Shown here in pieces: positions 35,578 to 47,644 of a stretch of 64,000 nt of DNA. The position numbers and the translations under genes are program-made. The notes under the pieces are model-generated. The model was not told where the DNA came from, searched no databases, and was given only the letters and a program-made list of their open reading frames with translations. The stretch's first letter is position 1. Each line of letters begins with the position of its first letter. Source of the stretch: Chrysoporthe austroafricana (taxonomy: Eukaryota > Ascomycota > Sordariomycetes > Diaporthales > Cryphonectriaceae); assembly GCA_001051155.2 (NCBI GenBank), contig JYIP02000007.1:250342-314341 (forward strand), given 5' to 3'.

Positions 35578-36474
35578 CTTCGTTTTTTTTCCGTGGTTTG
35601 TCTGTCCTTTTTTATGTTGTCGCTATGTGACTCTTATCGCGAGGCTTCCTCGTGCCGGGAGAAGGCGGGTTGGTTTGGTCGATTGCGCTCTGCGGCGAGA
35701 GGAGAGGAGGAGGAGGAGGATAAGAAGGAAGAAGATAAAGAAGAAGGAAGAAGATAAAGAAGAAGAAGAAGAAGGGGGAAGAGGAGCGGAGATCTGTTGG
35801 TGATCCTTGCTTCGGAGGGTTGTGAGGAAGAGAAGCTGAGTCTATCGCCAAAGCAATTCGGGGTCCGATGAAAGGAGCTGGGAGATCGGACTTTTGGGTG
35901 GAGGCCAGCCAGCGCAGCGATAAGTACGGAGCAGCAAGTAATTAACCCTGGCTGCAGCCGCTGGCCGGGATCAAGACCCAGAAAAAAAAAATCCCAGAGG
36001 GGTTTTTGGGGGGTTGCGCGGGGGGGGGGTGCGTTAGCTGTGCAGCGTGCCAGTGCAGCAGCCAGGCACGCCAGCCCAGCGCCCGGAGATAAGAACAGGG
36101 GCGTGCGTGCCCTGTAGGACAGAACCACTCAGAGCCCTCGTGTTGCTAACAGTCGCCCGCCCCGCGGTACCGGCGTACACGGTGCATGGTACGTACCTCC
36201 GTACCTGGCACGGTTCACTTATGCAATTAGGCGGGCTACTCGGCATGCAGACGGGTCCACTCCCAACGTCCTGTCGTCAACGAACTACGCATGTGTGCGT
36301 GTGCGTGTGTGTATGCCTCCGAGTTACTCTCTAGCTGCTGCAGCTCCGACCGCTCCACCAAGACACGTACGTCCTCGACCCAATTGACCTCTGACCTCCC
36401 CCCTTTTCCCCTCCCCCTCCCCCAGAGACGGGCCGACAGAGAGACTCACAACGCACACGCGCACACGCAGAGAG
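35578..36474. promoter_or_regulatory. Shared upstream region of MPC2 and the NDUFA2 gene
   Basis: 897 bp between divergent starts of two mitochondrial proteins. It holds a polypurine tract (35696-35792), an A run at 35981-35989, G runs of 4, 6 and 10 between 35999 and 36029, and a GT-rich tract at about 36290-36315. No specific regulator site is assigned. Confidence 0.5.
35696..35792 (+). repeat. Polypurine (GA-rich) tract in the MPC2 leader/promoter
   Basis: Almost only A and G on the plus strand, interrupted by single T in GATAAG/GATAAAG units; a GAAGATAAAGAAGAAGGAA-like unit recurs. On the MPC2 mRNA side it is a polypyrimidine tract. Confidence 0.8.
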
Positions 36475-36871
36475 ATGGCGACCAGATATGCGTTCACAAA
36501 GTCCCTCCGGGAGGTCCGCTTCCTCTTCTGCCAGACGTCGGAGCACAGCGCCGCGACCAGAGCGTTCCTAGCGAGGACCTACCCCACGATGAAGAAGCAC
36601 AACCCCGCCACGCCCATCATGCTGCGCGAGGCGCAGGGCACCCTGCCCCGGGTCTACGCGAGGTACGAACTCGGCAGGGAGGAGAGCCAGTCGCTGGAAG
36701 GTAAGGAAGGGAAGGACTTCTTGCCTTTTCATTTTTTTTTTCTTTTCTTCTTTTCCCCCCTTTCGTCCTCGGGGTGCAGGCGGATGCATGTGCTGACGTT
36801 TCGGCCCGGCAGGTCTCTCGGACAAACAGATTGAGGATGCGGTGACAGGGCTAGTACAGCAGAAGGCATGA
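36475..36871 (+). CDS. NDUFA2: NADH:ubiquinone oxidoreductase 10.5-kDa subunit (NDUFA2 / CI-B8)
   Basis: Accessory subunit of complex I with a thioredoxin-like fold (L51/S25/CI-B8 domain). Two exons, 36475-36700 and 36813-36871, with a 112-bp intron (GTAAGG...GGCAG); 94 residues, the usual size. Marks: LREVRFLFCQTSEHSAATRAF near the N-terminus, TYPTMKKHNPATPIMLREA, and RVYARYELGREESQSLEGLS across the splice. No separate presequence is visible, as is normal for this subunit. The intron contains a T-rich stretch before the acceptor. Confidence 0.95.
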
Positions 36872-37508
36872 CGGGCGGGCGGGCGAGTGGAGGGGGAGGG
36901 AATGCTACCAGAGTCGCCTAACGGGAGGGGAAAGACGATAGCCAGTGGAAGGGCGCTGAAGAGCCTCTAGGATGGGTCGCGATCGCGGGCAGAGCACCGT
37001 TCGAGCTCCGTGGAGAGCACAACAAAACAGAACCGCAAAAAATAGAGAGGCCGAGGCCACCATCACCACAAAATCTCCGTCTTGGGCATCACGAGGGCAA
37101 ATATAGAGCCAAGGATGCTGTCGCTTGACGAGAGCATGTCACACTGAACGACGCGAGCGAGGTGCGGTCGACTTTGTTCTATTCCTTCCTCTCGCGACCG
37201 GTGATATCCTACAAGCTTACACATACGAGAACCTCTCGACCGCCCATGCGATCCAACTAATGCGTTGCCCGTAGAAATCTTCGTCGATGCCCCATGCCCC
37301 TATCGTCAGGCACCGGGTCATTCATCATCCCTAATCATCTCAACTTCAGTAGTGTCGTATCGTGATTCATCCACGAGTATCCCGCCCCAGTCTTCTGTCG
37401 TTCTGTCTGGCTCACTTGAGCCACTGGTCACTTAAAATCATCAGATTCCATCTCGCAGGGACGTGCGGCCGCCCCTTGCCGCCGCCCCGCTGTTCCCTTG
37501 ATAGCTGC
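36872..37508. other. Convergent 3' region
   Basis: 637 bp between the NDUFA2 gene and the large RRM-like gene. No gene is seen. Confidence 0.45.
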
Positions 37509-40500
37509 TCAACCACCCTTACGCTCCTCGGTACCGGCAACACGATCGCCTCTTCCGCCCCGCTGACCAAACCGCCCGCCTCGACCACCGCGGGACCCGT
37601 GACCCCTAGCCGTGCCACTGGTGTTCTTCTTGGCGGGGCCCACTGTCTGCCACACGTTCTCGTCCTCTGACTTCTGGACTTCGGCTGGCTTCTGCCTGGG
37701 CTGTGGCTGCTGGGTCTTTGTGGGGGCAGTGATGCTCCTCTGATTCACAATGGACTTCCGGCCCGTCGTGGTGGTGGTGGCGGTGACGGTAGCCTTTGCA
37801 CCGGCGGGCCTGGCCACATCAGATGAGGTAGGGACCGCAGGCGCCCCGGCCTTGACGATGCTCGCCGCGCGCCTCTTCCTTGTCACACCAGCAGCTGCGG
37901 CCTCGCCCAGAGTCGGGAAGTTGTCTCGAATAGTGGCAGGAGCAGGATCAGAAACGACCTCGGCGGCCGTCTTGATGGGTGCCTTCGTCTGCTCAGCAGC
38001 AGCGGCAATTGCGGGTCCTGGAGCCAGTTTGGGGATGGGCATTAGGTCTGGCTTCCCCCCGGTGCGATCAGGAAGGGGCCCGTGACGGACCCCGCCCTTC
38101 TTCTCCTTCGCGGGAGGTCCGGGCTGCGAGACCTTGGCGGGGTCGACGAGCTGTTCGGCGGGCGTGACGAGGCGCTTGTCGGTGCCGGTCGATTGGCCGG
38201 GAAGGGAAGGCTTCTTTACATGGCCCTTCCAGCCGCCCTCGATGTTCAGTGCGGATCGCTTAGCAGCAAGGGCCTGATCGTTCTCCTTCGTGTTCACAGT
38301 GATGCTACCGTCCACGGGGCCCGCGACAGAGATAACGCTCATCGCGGGAGATGACGGAATGGAGCTCGTGAAAGACTGTGCAGTCGGGTTGAGCTTGGCC
38401 TTCGGAGCAGGCGACGATGCCCTGGTGGGAACAAAAGACTGGACCGCCGCGTTAAGCGTGCTCTTGTTCTTGGTGTGGCGATGAGGCTTCTTTTCTGGCG
38501 AGGGCGCGGACGACGTGCACTTGTCTGTCGCAGACTTATCGACGGCCTTACTCTGTTTCCGAGAAGGCTCGCCGGTCTTGCTCTTCACCAAATCGCTCGA
38601 GCTCGCCTGGCCAGGGCTAGCTAAGAAGGGATCGTCGCTCTTATCGCTCTGGACATCTCCCTTCACAACAGCCGCCCAGTCTCCACTGACTTTGGTCCTG
38701 GAAGGCATTGGAGGGAGAAATCCCTTCGGTGGGTTTCTACCGCAGTCGTTACTTCCCGTGCGCCGAGGGTCCGATTGCGAACCTGAGGAGTCGAGCTGCA
38801 TCTTGGGCGGCACACCAGACATCCTTGTTTGGTCAATGGTAAATTTCTGGTGCGCGAACAGATTCGCATCGGGGGAAGCCTTCTTGGTCTCCTTGGCAGG
38901 CGGCTCGGATATGGTCGGCAGAAAGGTAACGCCAGTGTCACTTGGCTTCTTGTTCTCCTTGTTATCACGAGGGCCGTTCTTCTGCTCGGCCTTGTTGGGC
39001 GAGCGCTGCTTGCTCATGCGTAGCGAGCCACCGTTGTTCGCACGGTAAGCGCCTTCGCTTAGGCCGTGGTGCCGCTCAACGGCATTGTGCGAATCCTCGG
39101 CGTCCTCAACAGTAGTACCAGGTTCAGGCTGCGCTGTTCTGGGTTTCTTTAACGGAGATCCCCCACAAGCCACCTGGTCCTTGGTTTCCTGAGAGCCCCC
39201 GCTCTTCGCCAGCCCATCCGAGAACTCTGAAGCAGGCTGAGTCGGCTTCCGCTTCTTGTTCTTATTGTTTTTCTTCTTGGGCTGTTGCGTGCCACCAGAA
39301 GGATTGCTATTGTTGTTCTGCATTGCGGGCGATGGGCCCCGTGAAGAAGCAGCGTTTGCACAAGCAGTCGCCGACGGAGGACGGTTGGGTCCTGGAAACG
39401 GACCGCTGGACTGCGCATTGGTGGGTGTGTTGGACCGAGAGGGTGGGTTGGACCTGCCGCCCGGTGCTTTTCCCTTCTTACTCTTAGACTTCTTCTTGGG
39501 CTGCTGCGTCTGCTGTGGCTCTGTGGCAGGTCCAGCATGGTCCGTAGTAGGAGCTATGTTAGTGGACGAAACTGTCTCCGAGGCTTCTTCCACAGCGGAA
39601 GCGAACTGCGCGTGGCAAAGATCCTGGTTGATCGAGTCGAATCGCGCTTGTATCTCAGACGCGGCAAATATCTCTTCGGTAGGAGAGTGCTCTTTCAAGC
39701 CGGACATTTCAGTCGCCCAATCGCTCGGCAGAGCAGCACGAGATTGCTTGTGTCGGATGACCGTTCCGTGTGGGTAGTCAAACTTTTCGACGGCTGAAGA
39801 GAGCTGGCCGGTAGTCTTGCTGTACTCTAACTTGGACGTGTCTTGCTCCAAAGACTCGACTGGGGCAGCCAGGTCAGTTGTGGTCTTTCGATAGCCAGAA
39901 TCCTTCTTCTCGACCTTCATGGTGTGAATCTTCTTGGCAGCCTTGGGAGCCTGCTCTTTTCGAGTCGCACTGTCCTTCTCAGCTGCTTTGACCGTCTCGG
40001 GGGTGATCGTCCTAGAGCTTGCGGCACTCTTCTTGCTAGAGTCCCCAGATACCACAGTTTCCTTCTCCAATTGCTGCTGGGCGTGCTTTGATATTTGCTC
40101 ATCCGCCTCAGGCGAAGCGCTGCGCGAATTGGCGCGCGAAACGGCCTCACGCGCTGATCCCTCCTCATCAGGTAGAGAGACCTTGACGCTCTTAGCACCC
40201 TGAGACGAGTGGTTGCTCGCAGTATCGGCGGCAGGCAAACAGTCGCTGTCATCCAAGATCGCCTCTTCCGAGGGCGGCTTCGACCGCCAGTCTTCCTTCA
40301 GTAAGATTTGAGTCTTCCGCTGCCCCGTTCCATGGGGTTGGGGATCCCAATCGGGTTTTAGCTCAGCTTTCGAGCAAGATCCAGATGTGTTTGACTGTCG
40401 ACGCGGAGAGGCAGGTGGCTCCCACAGAGTGCGCTGCGGCATTGGGCCCATCATCTGGCCTGGTATGCCGTTCATAGGCATGAAGCTGGGTGGAGGCATC

Positions 40501-43280
40501 TGTCCGTAGTTCATTGGGTGTTGCAAGGCTTGCTGGACCGGAATCTGAGGACCACCGGTCATGTTGAGCCGGTTGGGATGATCCGTTGGCTGTTGGTTGC
40601 GGAACGGGTTCGAATTGCGACGGCCCTTCGTATCGGACAAGCGCATCTGAGCCTGGGCCTCAAACAGTTGCCTTGGCAGGCCACTAGGGTTGTCCTGAGT
40701 GCTCGGTGTGTAGTGCTTTGAGAAGAGAGGGTACCAGATCCGCGCCTGGGCTGTCAGATTCTTGATGGCTTTGTCCTTGTTGTGGCATGCATCTTGAACT
40801 GCTCGAATCGCATCAACATCGTTCTGGAACCTATAGTGAATTGACAGTCAGCATGCGTACGTACTCAACGCGAGAGTGAGGCTGGGGCACATGAATACTT
40901 ACAGAACGAGCGCCTGCTGGCCTTGGGCCTTGGGCCTGACAATAATGGAACCGAACTTCGCAAAATGTTTCTTGAGGCCGCTCTTGAGCTCGTTAAGACC
41001 TATCTTACCCATGTACCGCCACGCAACGAAGACGCTTCTCGTGGCTTCAGAGCAGCGCGTGCAAGAGCACTCATTGAAGACGAAAGGCAGAAGCTGTTCG
41101 TAGTCGCAACCAAAAGCCCAAGAATTGTTGCAAGGTGATGCGGGACCAGCATTGCCGTGATCCCGGTCAAAGTTATGGCCATTTGAAGATCGATGGCTGG
41201 AAGAAGCAATGCTACTCTTGCGTGCCTCCTTTAAGGCATAGACGGCGCCGTGAATTGGGTCATCACGAACCTTGCGCGATCCATTGGAGACGACGCTGTC
41301 GCGACGGCTGCCGACCCTCTTGTTGCTACGGCTTCTGTCGCCTCCATAACCGTCGGAGCAGTTGTTGCCGACATTGTATCTCTGGGGTTGATGGACGTAA
41401 CCGTTCGGTTGATACATGGGAAGACACTGGCTCTGTGGGCCCATGAATGGAGGGGGTACATTCACCGGCGGTCCGTGTGGATATCCGATCTGAGATTGAT
41501 CCATGTGAGGCGGTCGCAGAGGCATCTGGTTCTGGAAAGGCTCCCCAGGTCGTGCCGCTGGTGCCATTCCAACGACAGCAGAGGGTAGAGAACCACCAGG
41601 AAAGAAGCCGTTTGATTCAGGGTACGTACCAGCAGGGCTTGGGTTGAAACCAGCAGATGGCTGCGTCATGCTGTTGAGAGGGCCGATAGCTGGTCGATTG
41701 TTCTGATGCGGGCGAGGCGGAGAAGGCCCCATTGAATGGGCTTGATACGGCATTGCCTGCACGGGGTGATGCTGGGGAGCGTTCATGGACAAACGTCTCT
41801 GCATCGGGCCACAGCGGGGAGGATACCTGTGAGGGCCTCGCCATGGACTCTGCTTCGAGTCCTTGGTGGTCGGGGTGTTACAAGGTCCCTGCGCCTGGAT
41901 TATTGACTGCTGCAGCTCATACTTGGTCCTCATAACGGCAGGTGCCTCACTTGCGGAGCGCTTCTGAATGCCGGTTTCAGCATTTTCGAACATCGCCTCT
42001 GGTTCTTCATCAGGGGCGGACATGGTCGAAAGCGATCGGCACTCGACTTGAAGCCGGTGGGGAGAGGGGTCAGCGTTGAAGAATAGCTTGTCGGTGGAAC
42101 CACTACTATCCTTCCGATCACGGATGATGTTGGCGTGCTTAGGCGTAGCTTCTTTCGTGACGATCTCGGGGACTGCCTCTTGGGCCTCGATGGCGGCGAC
42201 TTCAGTCTTCTCAGCCAAATCGAGAGTCTCAGACGCAACGTGGGTGGTCAGGGCGTCAACAGCCTTGACAGTAGCGGTCTCCTCAGGGATGCTAGTGAGG
42301 ATGGTCGAGGCGGGGCTCGCGCGACTGGTGACAGGTTGGCCGATCACTACCACGGGTTTGGAGGCGGCAGTAGGGATAGCTGACATGTCGGGCTTGGCCG
42401 CCAGTTTAGGGGATGGGGCTGGCAGCCGCTGAGACATCGCGTTGAAAGGTGCAACGGTGATGGCCTGGGGCGCGGTTTGGCTTGATGCGTAGCGAGACGC
42501 GTAAGGGTCATTAACGACAGGTCGAGGGAAGTAGGGGTAGTACTGCGGAATGTTGGTCTGGTTGCCAGTGAGCTTGATGTACTGGCAGATCAGCGCCTCA
42601 CGGACCATGTTCTGCTGCTCCATGTTGAGACCGGTGAGATCAAAGTTTGGCCAGTTCTGGAACGGTATCGCATTGACTGGATCGCCCACGCCATTCCACT
42701 GGCAGAGTGTTTGCCGATTGTAGTAGGAGTAAGGATGATTGTAGAAGAACTCGTAAACGTAGGAATCAATCGCGATCTTCCATTCCTGACGTATGATGGG
42801 CATCTGATTGTGCGCATGGGTCACAAGCATGTTGACGAGGTTCCACATGTTGTAGGCGCCGTTGGCCCACAGCGTCTTGGCGTCAAAGTACTCATAGAGA
42901 TCCTCGAAGGTCTCAGGGCGGACCAGCGTCTTCATCTCCTCCCAGTACAACTTCTGGTATTTGCTGGCCTCGGCCGCGAGGCGCTCGTCATTCCACTTCG
43001 TCAGCTGTCGATCAGGCATCATTAGGATGTCCTTCGCGAACATGGCCGGTTGGTGTTGGCCGTAGTTAGTGGTCCAGCGACACTTTGTAAAGGGAGGCGG
43101 GTTGCGATAGAAGCCCATAACGGGCTCAATGATGGTCATACCATCGGGGAGGGACACGTAGTTCCACCTGATCCTGCCATTCTGTCCGCCCTTGGACGCC
43201 GAAGACGGGCCTGGGATGGGAGACAGGATTGAATTGTGCTCCACCAGGCTGGAGGTCATATCGGCCCAGCCGAAAGCCAT
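37509..43280 (-). CDS. Large RRM-like RNA-binding protein, unnamed fungal family
   Basis: I do not recognise a named orthologue. Two exons, 43280-40903 and 40830-37509, with a 72-bp intron (GTAAGT...TATAG); 1,899 residues. Residues 1 to about 270 form a folded, aromatic-rich region (RIRWNYVSLPDGMTIIEP, then WNDERLAAEASKYQKLYWEEM and FYNHPYSYYNRQTLCQW). A long disordered Pro/Gln-rich part follows. About residues 749-825 look like a divergent RRM: SVFVAWRYMG (RNP2-like), LKKHFAKFGSIIVRP, then QQALVLFQNDVDAIRAV (RNP1-like) read across the intron. The remainder is low complexity with Lys-rich patches (PKKKSKSKKGK, PKKKNNKNKKRK) and ends with RGG-like repeats (GHGSRGGRGGRFGQRGGRG). An RNA-bound regulatory role is likely but inferred. 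The intron falls inside the RRM, which supports joining the two frames. Confidence 0.82.
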
Positions 43281-44253
43281 CGTGTCGGGCTAAGGGAGTG
43301 GTTGGCGGGAATGTTTGATGGACAAGCTGATTGCTTCGATGAGAAGAGTGGCGTTGCAGCAAACACGGGGTAATTGTGATGCTACAGAGCGGAAATAGGA
43401 ATTGTTTGGGTGTTGGAATAACGTCTGCGCAGTGTAGAAATAGACAGGTGGAAGTGTAGGTGAGGGAGCGAGTATGAGATCAAGTTCGAGATCACAGTAG
43501 GGAAGTGTGTGGGGTGAAATGTATGTAGAGGCGCCAGCTCACAGCTGCTGAAGCTCAGGTGAAAGAGCTGCAGCGGAAGGGAGCAAAAAAGAAAAAAAAA
43601 AAAGCCAGGCAGAAAAAATCAGTCCACACTACCGTCTGCAGCCTTACCTACCTGCCTTTTAGTTTTTGTAGCAGGTAGACGACAGTGAACACAATGAACG
43701 GACTTTTAGATGTGCTTCGGCTGGCTGCGCGGTAGCAGGTAGCAGCCACAACGACCAAAGCCTGCTCAGACTCAGATCTAAGTCAGAATGTTCTGTGCAA
43801 TCAAAGGAAAACTCTTAAGATGGCAGGGTGGCCAGGGAGAAAGCTGATGCAGGTAGCCTACCTCCAATGAGAGTCTGAGGAGGCTCCTTGGACTTTTGTA
43901 GCAGCAAGTCTCAGACCAGCACGCCAGTCTCTAGCCTCGGCCTATCGTGTATGCTCTCAAGCTCTGCGGCGCAAAGATCTTGTTGCTGCCATACTGAAAT
44001 TATGACACCTAAAAGGCCACAGGGTTGCCTGTCTGGTCAACCAAAAGAGGAATCAAGTGCTTTTCAAGCTATCGCGGTGCGGAATTCTAGCCAAGAGAGA
44101 AACATCGCAGATGTGGTAGAACAATAACCAAACCGGTTGCAGTAGACGGGGTGATGCATTTCACAACACAGCTTTACAAGAATGGGAAGACCAAGAATGG
44201 AATGGAGGGGAGTCTTATTCTGTACAAAAGCTTGCCACGAGACTATCGGGGCT
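43281..44253. other. Upstream region of the RRM-like gene / 3' region of Fmp46
   Basis: 973 bp. It contains an A-rich run at 43586-43604 and no recognised gene. The open frame 43888-44127 has no family resemblance. Confidence 0.45.
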
Positions 44254-44823
44254 TTATTTAGGAAGCTGGCTAAGCATCTTCAATATCTTGGACTCGTCAG
44301 CACCAGCGACGACCTTGCCGTTGTTCCAGTCCACCGTCTGCCTCTCGTTAGCATCCGACGATCGACACTCGGGAGCTCGGGTTGGCCGGTGTTAGGATGG
44401 GTACATACCACAGGCCTCTGAAAGTTCCCTGCGCTCTGCTTGAACAGTTTCATAGCCTCGCTCTGGGAAGAGGCACCCTTGATTATGGACGCGATGTTGT
44501 CCTTGCCCACATACTCCAGGATGGTCTGGACCTGGTCAGCAGTAGGTGGGTCCTCGGTGATGTTCAAGTCGAACTCGGGGCGTTCAGGTGTCGTCTGTGC
44601 CGAGTGATCGCTGGCCTGGTCCTCGGTGGCATGCTCGGTAGCATTGGCTGACGCCTGCTTGAGGATGGAGGCAACCCGCACAGAGGCTGGCGAGCTGGCC
44701 TTGTGAAAGAGTGTGACGATGTCTTTGGTTTTGCGCTGTCCCGGGAGTCAATTAGCTTTCTGTCTGCGGTTCGAAAGCAGCAAGAGCTGCAGGACGTGGA
44801 GTTTGACTCACAAATCCGAACAT
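44254..44823 (-). CDS. fmp46: Fmp46-like mitochondrial thioredoxin-fold protein (DUF1687)
   Basis: Putative mitochondrial redox protein of unknown reaction. Three exons: 44823-44812 (only 12 nt, MFGF), 44735-44409 and 44337-44254; introns 76 and 71 bp; 140 residues, as usual for Fmp46. Marks: DIVTLFHKASSPASVRVASIL at the N-terminus, EFDLNITEDPPTADQVQTIL, and RPVTVDWNNGKVVAGADES read across intron 2. No CxxC is present, as in the family. The four-codon first exon was accepted because GTGAGT follows directly and the next exon joins in phase. Confidence 0.9.
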
Positions 44824-45383
44824 CGTGGAGTGTAGGTGGAGTTTCTGTGATGTTGTAGAGACAAAATGTCGCGGCGAACAAACGGATGAGGTTGAAACCG
44901 GGTTGGCCAATGCTGTCATTCCTTCCATATTCGGATAGCTAGGCCGTTGAGGGAGGGGAGCTATGGCCACTGGGCGGCTGAACTTTAGTGGGTCGCTCGC
45001 TAAATGCTGGCTGTGGCCGGCAGTGACCAGGTACTATCCCAGCACTCGAGATACAAGTACCCCCTCCCACTTACCCTGTCTCTCTCTGCCTGTCCACTGC
45101 TCTAGCATCACGAACTGCACAGCAGATCGGGAAGGGAGCGCTCTACAGCGTTCGAGGGAGGAAATATTGAGCCTGAGGAACTAGAATCTTTGCTGATAAT
45201 TGATTGTTCCTTCTCTTGATATGTGTTGGCTAGGTACACACAGAACAGACTGGTGGCAGCCACTCTCCCGAGGCCAGTGCACATCATGAGTACACAATCC
45301 CAGCATGGTCAGGCGCCTCGATACTCAATGCCAGGCAGGTCTAGAATAATCGCTACAAGCTCATTCCCGGCTTCGTCGCTCTT
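44824..45383. other. Upstream region of Fmp46 / 3' region of the amidase
   Basis: 560 bp. No further gene is seen. Confidence 0.45.
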
Positions 45384-47066
45384 TCAAGTGTACAACCTCC
45401 CAACATGGTACTCCGGCGGTATATTTGCCAACGGCGTCACGACCGGAACGCTCTCATACCCACCCCGAGGAACCTCCACCGTTCCATTCGCAAAGGAAGG
45501 CATCCTCCTCACCGGCACCAGTTCGCTGATCATCTGCGCAATGTTCAGCAGCCTATCCTCGCTCCACGGCAAACCGAGTATTTCCATGCCAATCGGCACT
45601 CCGGCCGGCGCGTCTGCGGTTGGGCTCGAAAACCCAGCCGGCACAACCACCACAGGCGATCCCGTCAGTGCGGCGAGGATACCATTCCGTCCGCTCTGGG
45701 ACGGCGAGCCTACCTTTACAACGAGATTCTTTTGTTGAGGGTAGACGAGGGCATCGAGGTTATTGGTAGAAAGGGTGGCGTGTAACGCATTCGTGAGGTT
45801 CTGGATGCCACGCTGGGCTGTGAGGTACGAGGCGTTGGATGGAGAGGAGACGAGGGAGACGTTGATGAACGGGTATTGAATGGGTATGACAAGGAATTTC
45901 CCACTGCTATACAGTTCTTCGAAGGTCACTGGCCGATTCCCGAGGAGGTCCGACCTATCCAAGTAGCCATTGAGACCCTCGCGGTATTCGTACGCCTGAA
46001 CATCCATCGCAGCGCTGATGGCTGTGGCGTTATACATGGCCTCCGTGATGTTCACGACTGTCGCTCCGGCGACCTGCAGCTTGTTCACCATATTCGCTAT
46101 GGCTTCGTTCACGGGCGTCGTCTCGCCGGAATCCGTGTGGTTGAGAAAACCTTGCACCAGCCCCAGTCTCAGTCCCTTCAACCCCCCTCCCCTCAGCGCG
46201 GCGGCATAGTCTCTCCCCACAACCTCTGGCGGAATCAATGCCGTCACGTTATCGCGGGTATCATACCCCACGCCAGCCATGACCGTTAGCGCGGTTGCCA
46301 GATCGCGCACCGTCCTAGCCATGACACCCACCGCGTCTTGCGTGAAGCTAATAGGGATCACGCCGGCCCTCGAGATCAGTCCCCGCGTGGGTCGGAAGCT
46401 GAAGAGCGAGTTCGACGCTGCCGGGCTGCGGAGGCTGTTGACTGTGTCTGTCCCCGTAGCAAACAAGGCGAGGTTGGCTGCTACCGCCGCGCCGCTGCCG
46501 CCACTGCTCCCACCTGGTGTGCGGGTCTGGTCGTAGGGGTTGAGGGTCTGCCCGCCGAGAGATGAGACGGAGAGGCCTTCGAGGGCGAGTTCGTGCAGGT
46601 TCGTCTTACCCAGGATGATAGCACCCGCATCTTTGAGGGTCCTGGTAGTTGGCGCGTCCTCGGAAGGCTTGTTGTCCGCCAGCGCGAGGCACGATCCAGT
46701 GGTGTTCATCGGCGTGGCATCGTAGTTGTCCTTCACTAGGATCGGAATGCAGGAGAGCGGGAGGGAAGTGTTTCCCTGCGCGACTTGGAGGTCCATGCTG
46801 TCTGCGATGGTGAGGGCTTCCGGGTTGAGGCTCGTTATGGCATTGATGGATGGGTTGATGGCTTCAATACGCGCGAGATAGGAAGTGACTATCTCGCGGC
46901 ATGTTGTCAGCCCGGTGGAAAGGGCGTCGTGGATGCTGTCGATAGTCGCCTCGCGGACGTCGAAAGGGTTGGTGAGGGAGGCCACTCCCCTCGGTATTCC
47001 GAACGCAACCGCGAGGATGATAACCATCAGAGAGGGCAGCCTCGCCACTCGATTTCTCTTCATCAT
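45384..47066 (-). CDS. Secreted amidase (amidase signature family)
   Basis: Hydrolyses amide bonds through a Ser-Ser-Lys triad; substrate unknown. Single exon, 560 residues, TGA stop. The N-terminus is a signal peptide (Arg-rich start, core LMVIILAVAFGI). The triad is visible: Lys in CIPILVKDNYDA, the bridging Ser in TPGGSSGGSGAAVAAN and the nucleophile Ser in GTDTVNSLRSPAAS. In most family members the residues before the nucleophile are GG; here they are VN, which I believe recurs in a fungal subgroup. FSFRPTRGLISRAGVIP and SFTQDAVGVMARTV follow as expected. Many N-x-S/T sites fit secretion. It is in tandem, same strand, with the FAD oxidase upstream; they need not be co-regulated. Confidence 0.93.
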   Translation of the reverse strand: MMKRNRVARLPSLMVIILAVAFGIPRGVASLTNPFDVREATIDSIHDALSTGLTTCREIVTSYLARIEAINPSINAITSLNPEALTIADSMDLQVAQGNTSLPLSCIPILVKDNYDATPMNTTGSCLALADNKPSEDAPTTRTLKDAGAIILGKTNLHELALEGLSVSSLGGQTLNPYDQTRTPGGSSGGSGAAVAANLALFATGTDTVNSLRSPAASNSLFSFRPTRGLISRAGVIPISFTQDAVGVMARTVRDLATALTVMAGVGYDTRDNVTALIPPEVVGRDYAAALRGGGLKGLRLGLVQGFLNHTDSGETTPVNEAIANMVNKLQVAGATVVNITEAMYNATAISAAMDVQAYEYREGLNGYLDRSDLLGNRPVTFEELYSSGKFLVIPIQYPFINVSLVSSPSNASYLTAQRGIQNLTNALHATLSTNNLDALVYPQQKNLVVKVGSPSQSGRNGILAALTGSPVVVVPAGFSSPTADAPAGVPIGMEILGLPWSEDRLLNIAQMISELVPVRRMPSFANGTVEVPRGGYESVPVVTPLANIPPEYHVGRLYT

Positions 47067-47644
47067 AACCTAGCAAGCGTCCGAGATGCCTCAAGATGCG
47101 GGTGCTTGTCGTCCGCAGCCCACGAGGTCATGTTCCCAACACATGGCTCGCTGCAGTGCACCCTGGAGAACGAACCGTTGACAGGTGCCGAGATTTCGAC
47201 AGCGGTGAGCTCCCTACGTTAATACATGTCAAGGAACCCAATATGCGAGATATGGATATGTGAGGAGGGCTTGGTGTCGCAAAGTGGCATCATCTTGTCA
47301 AACTGTGGCTGCAGGTCGGTACCCTTGCGTGGCTCCGCTCGATATCCGCAGACCCAGGCATATCACTGATATCAGCGTCCTGATAAGAACATCAGATCTG
47401 CTTTAGACTTCGTCAATGAGACTTTTAGAGACGTATTGTTACTTATCAATGCATTCAGTCAAAAATCGCCGTCGATTTCAGGATCAGTCAAACCGTCGTG
47501 CTGCTGGTCGTGGAAGGTAGTGCCGTGGCAAGCCTCTCAAGACTCAGAGGCCTTGTCGCAGGAACCTCGCGTGCTGCTCCAGACATGAGATCAAAGCTTG
47601 AATACAGAAATAATTTCATTGAGGAAATACCCTTTGAGACATAA
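47067..47644. other. Intergenic between FAD oxidase and amidase
   Basis: 578 bp between two tandem minus-strand genes. No further gene is seen. Confidence 0.45.
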
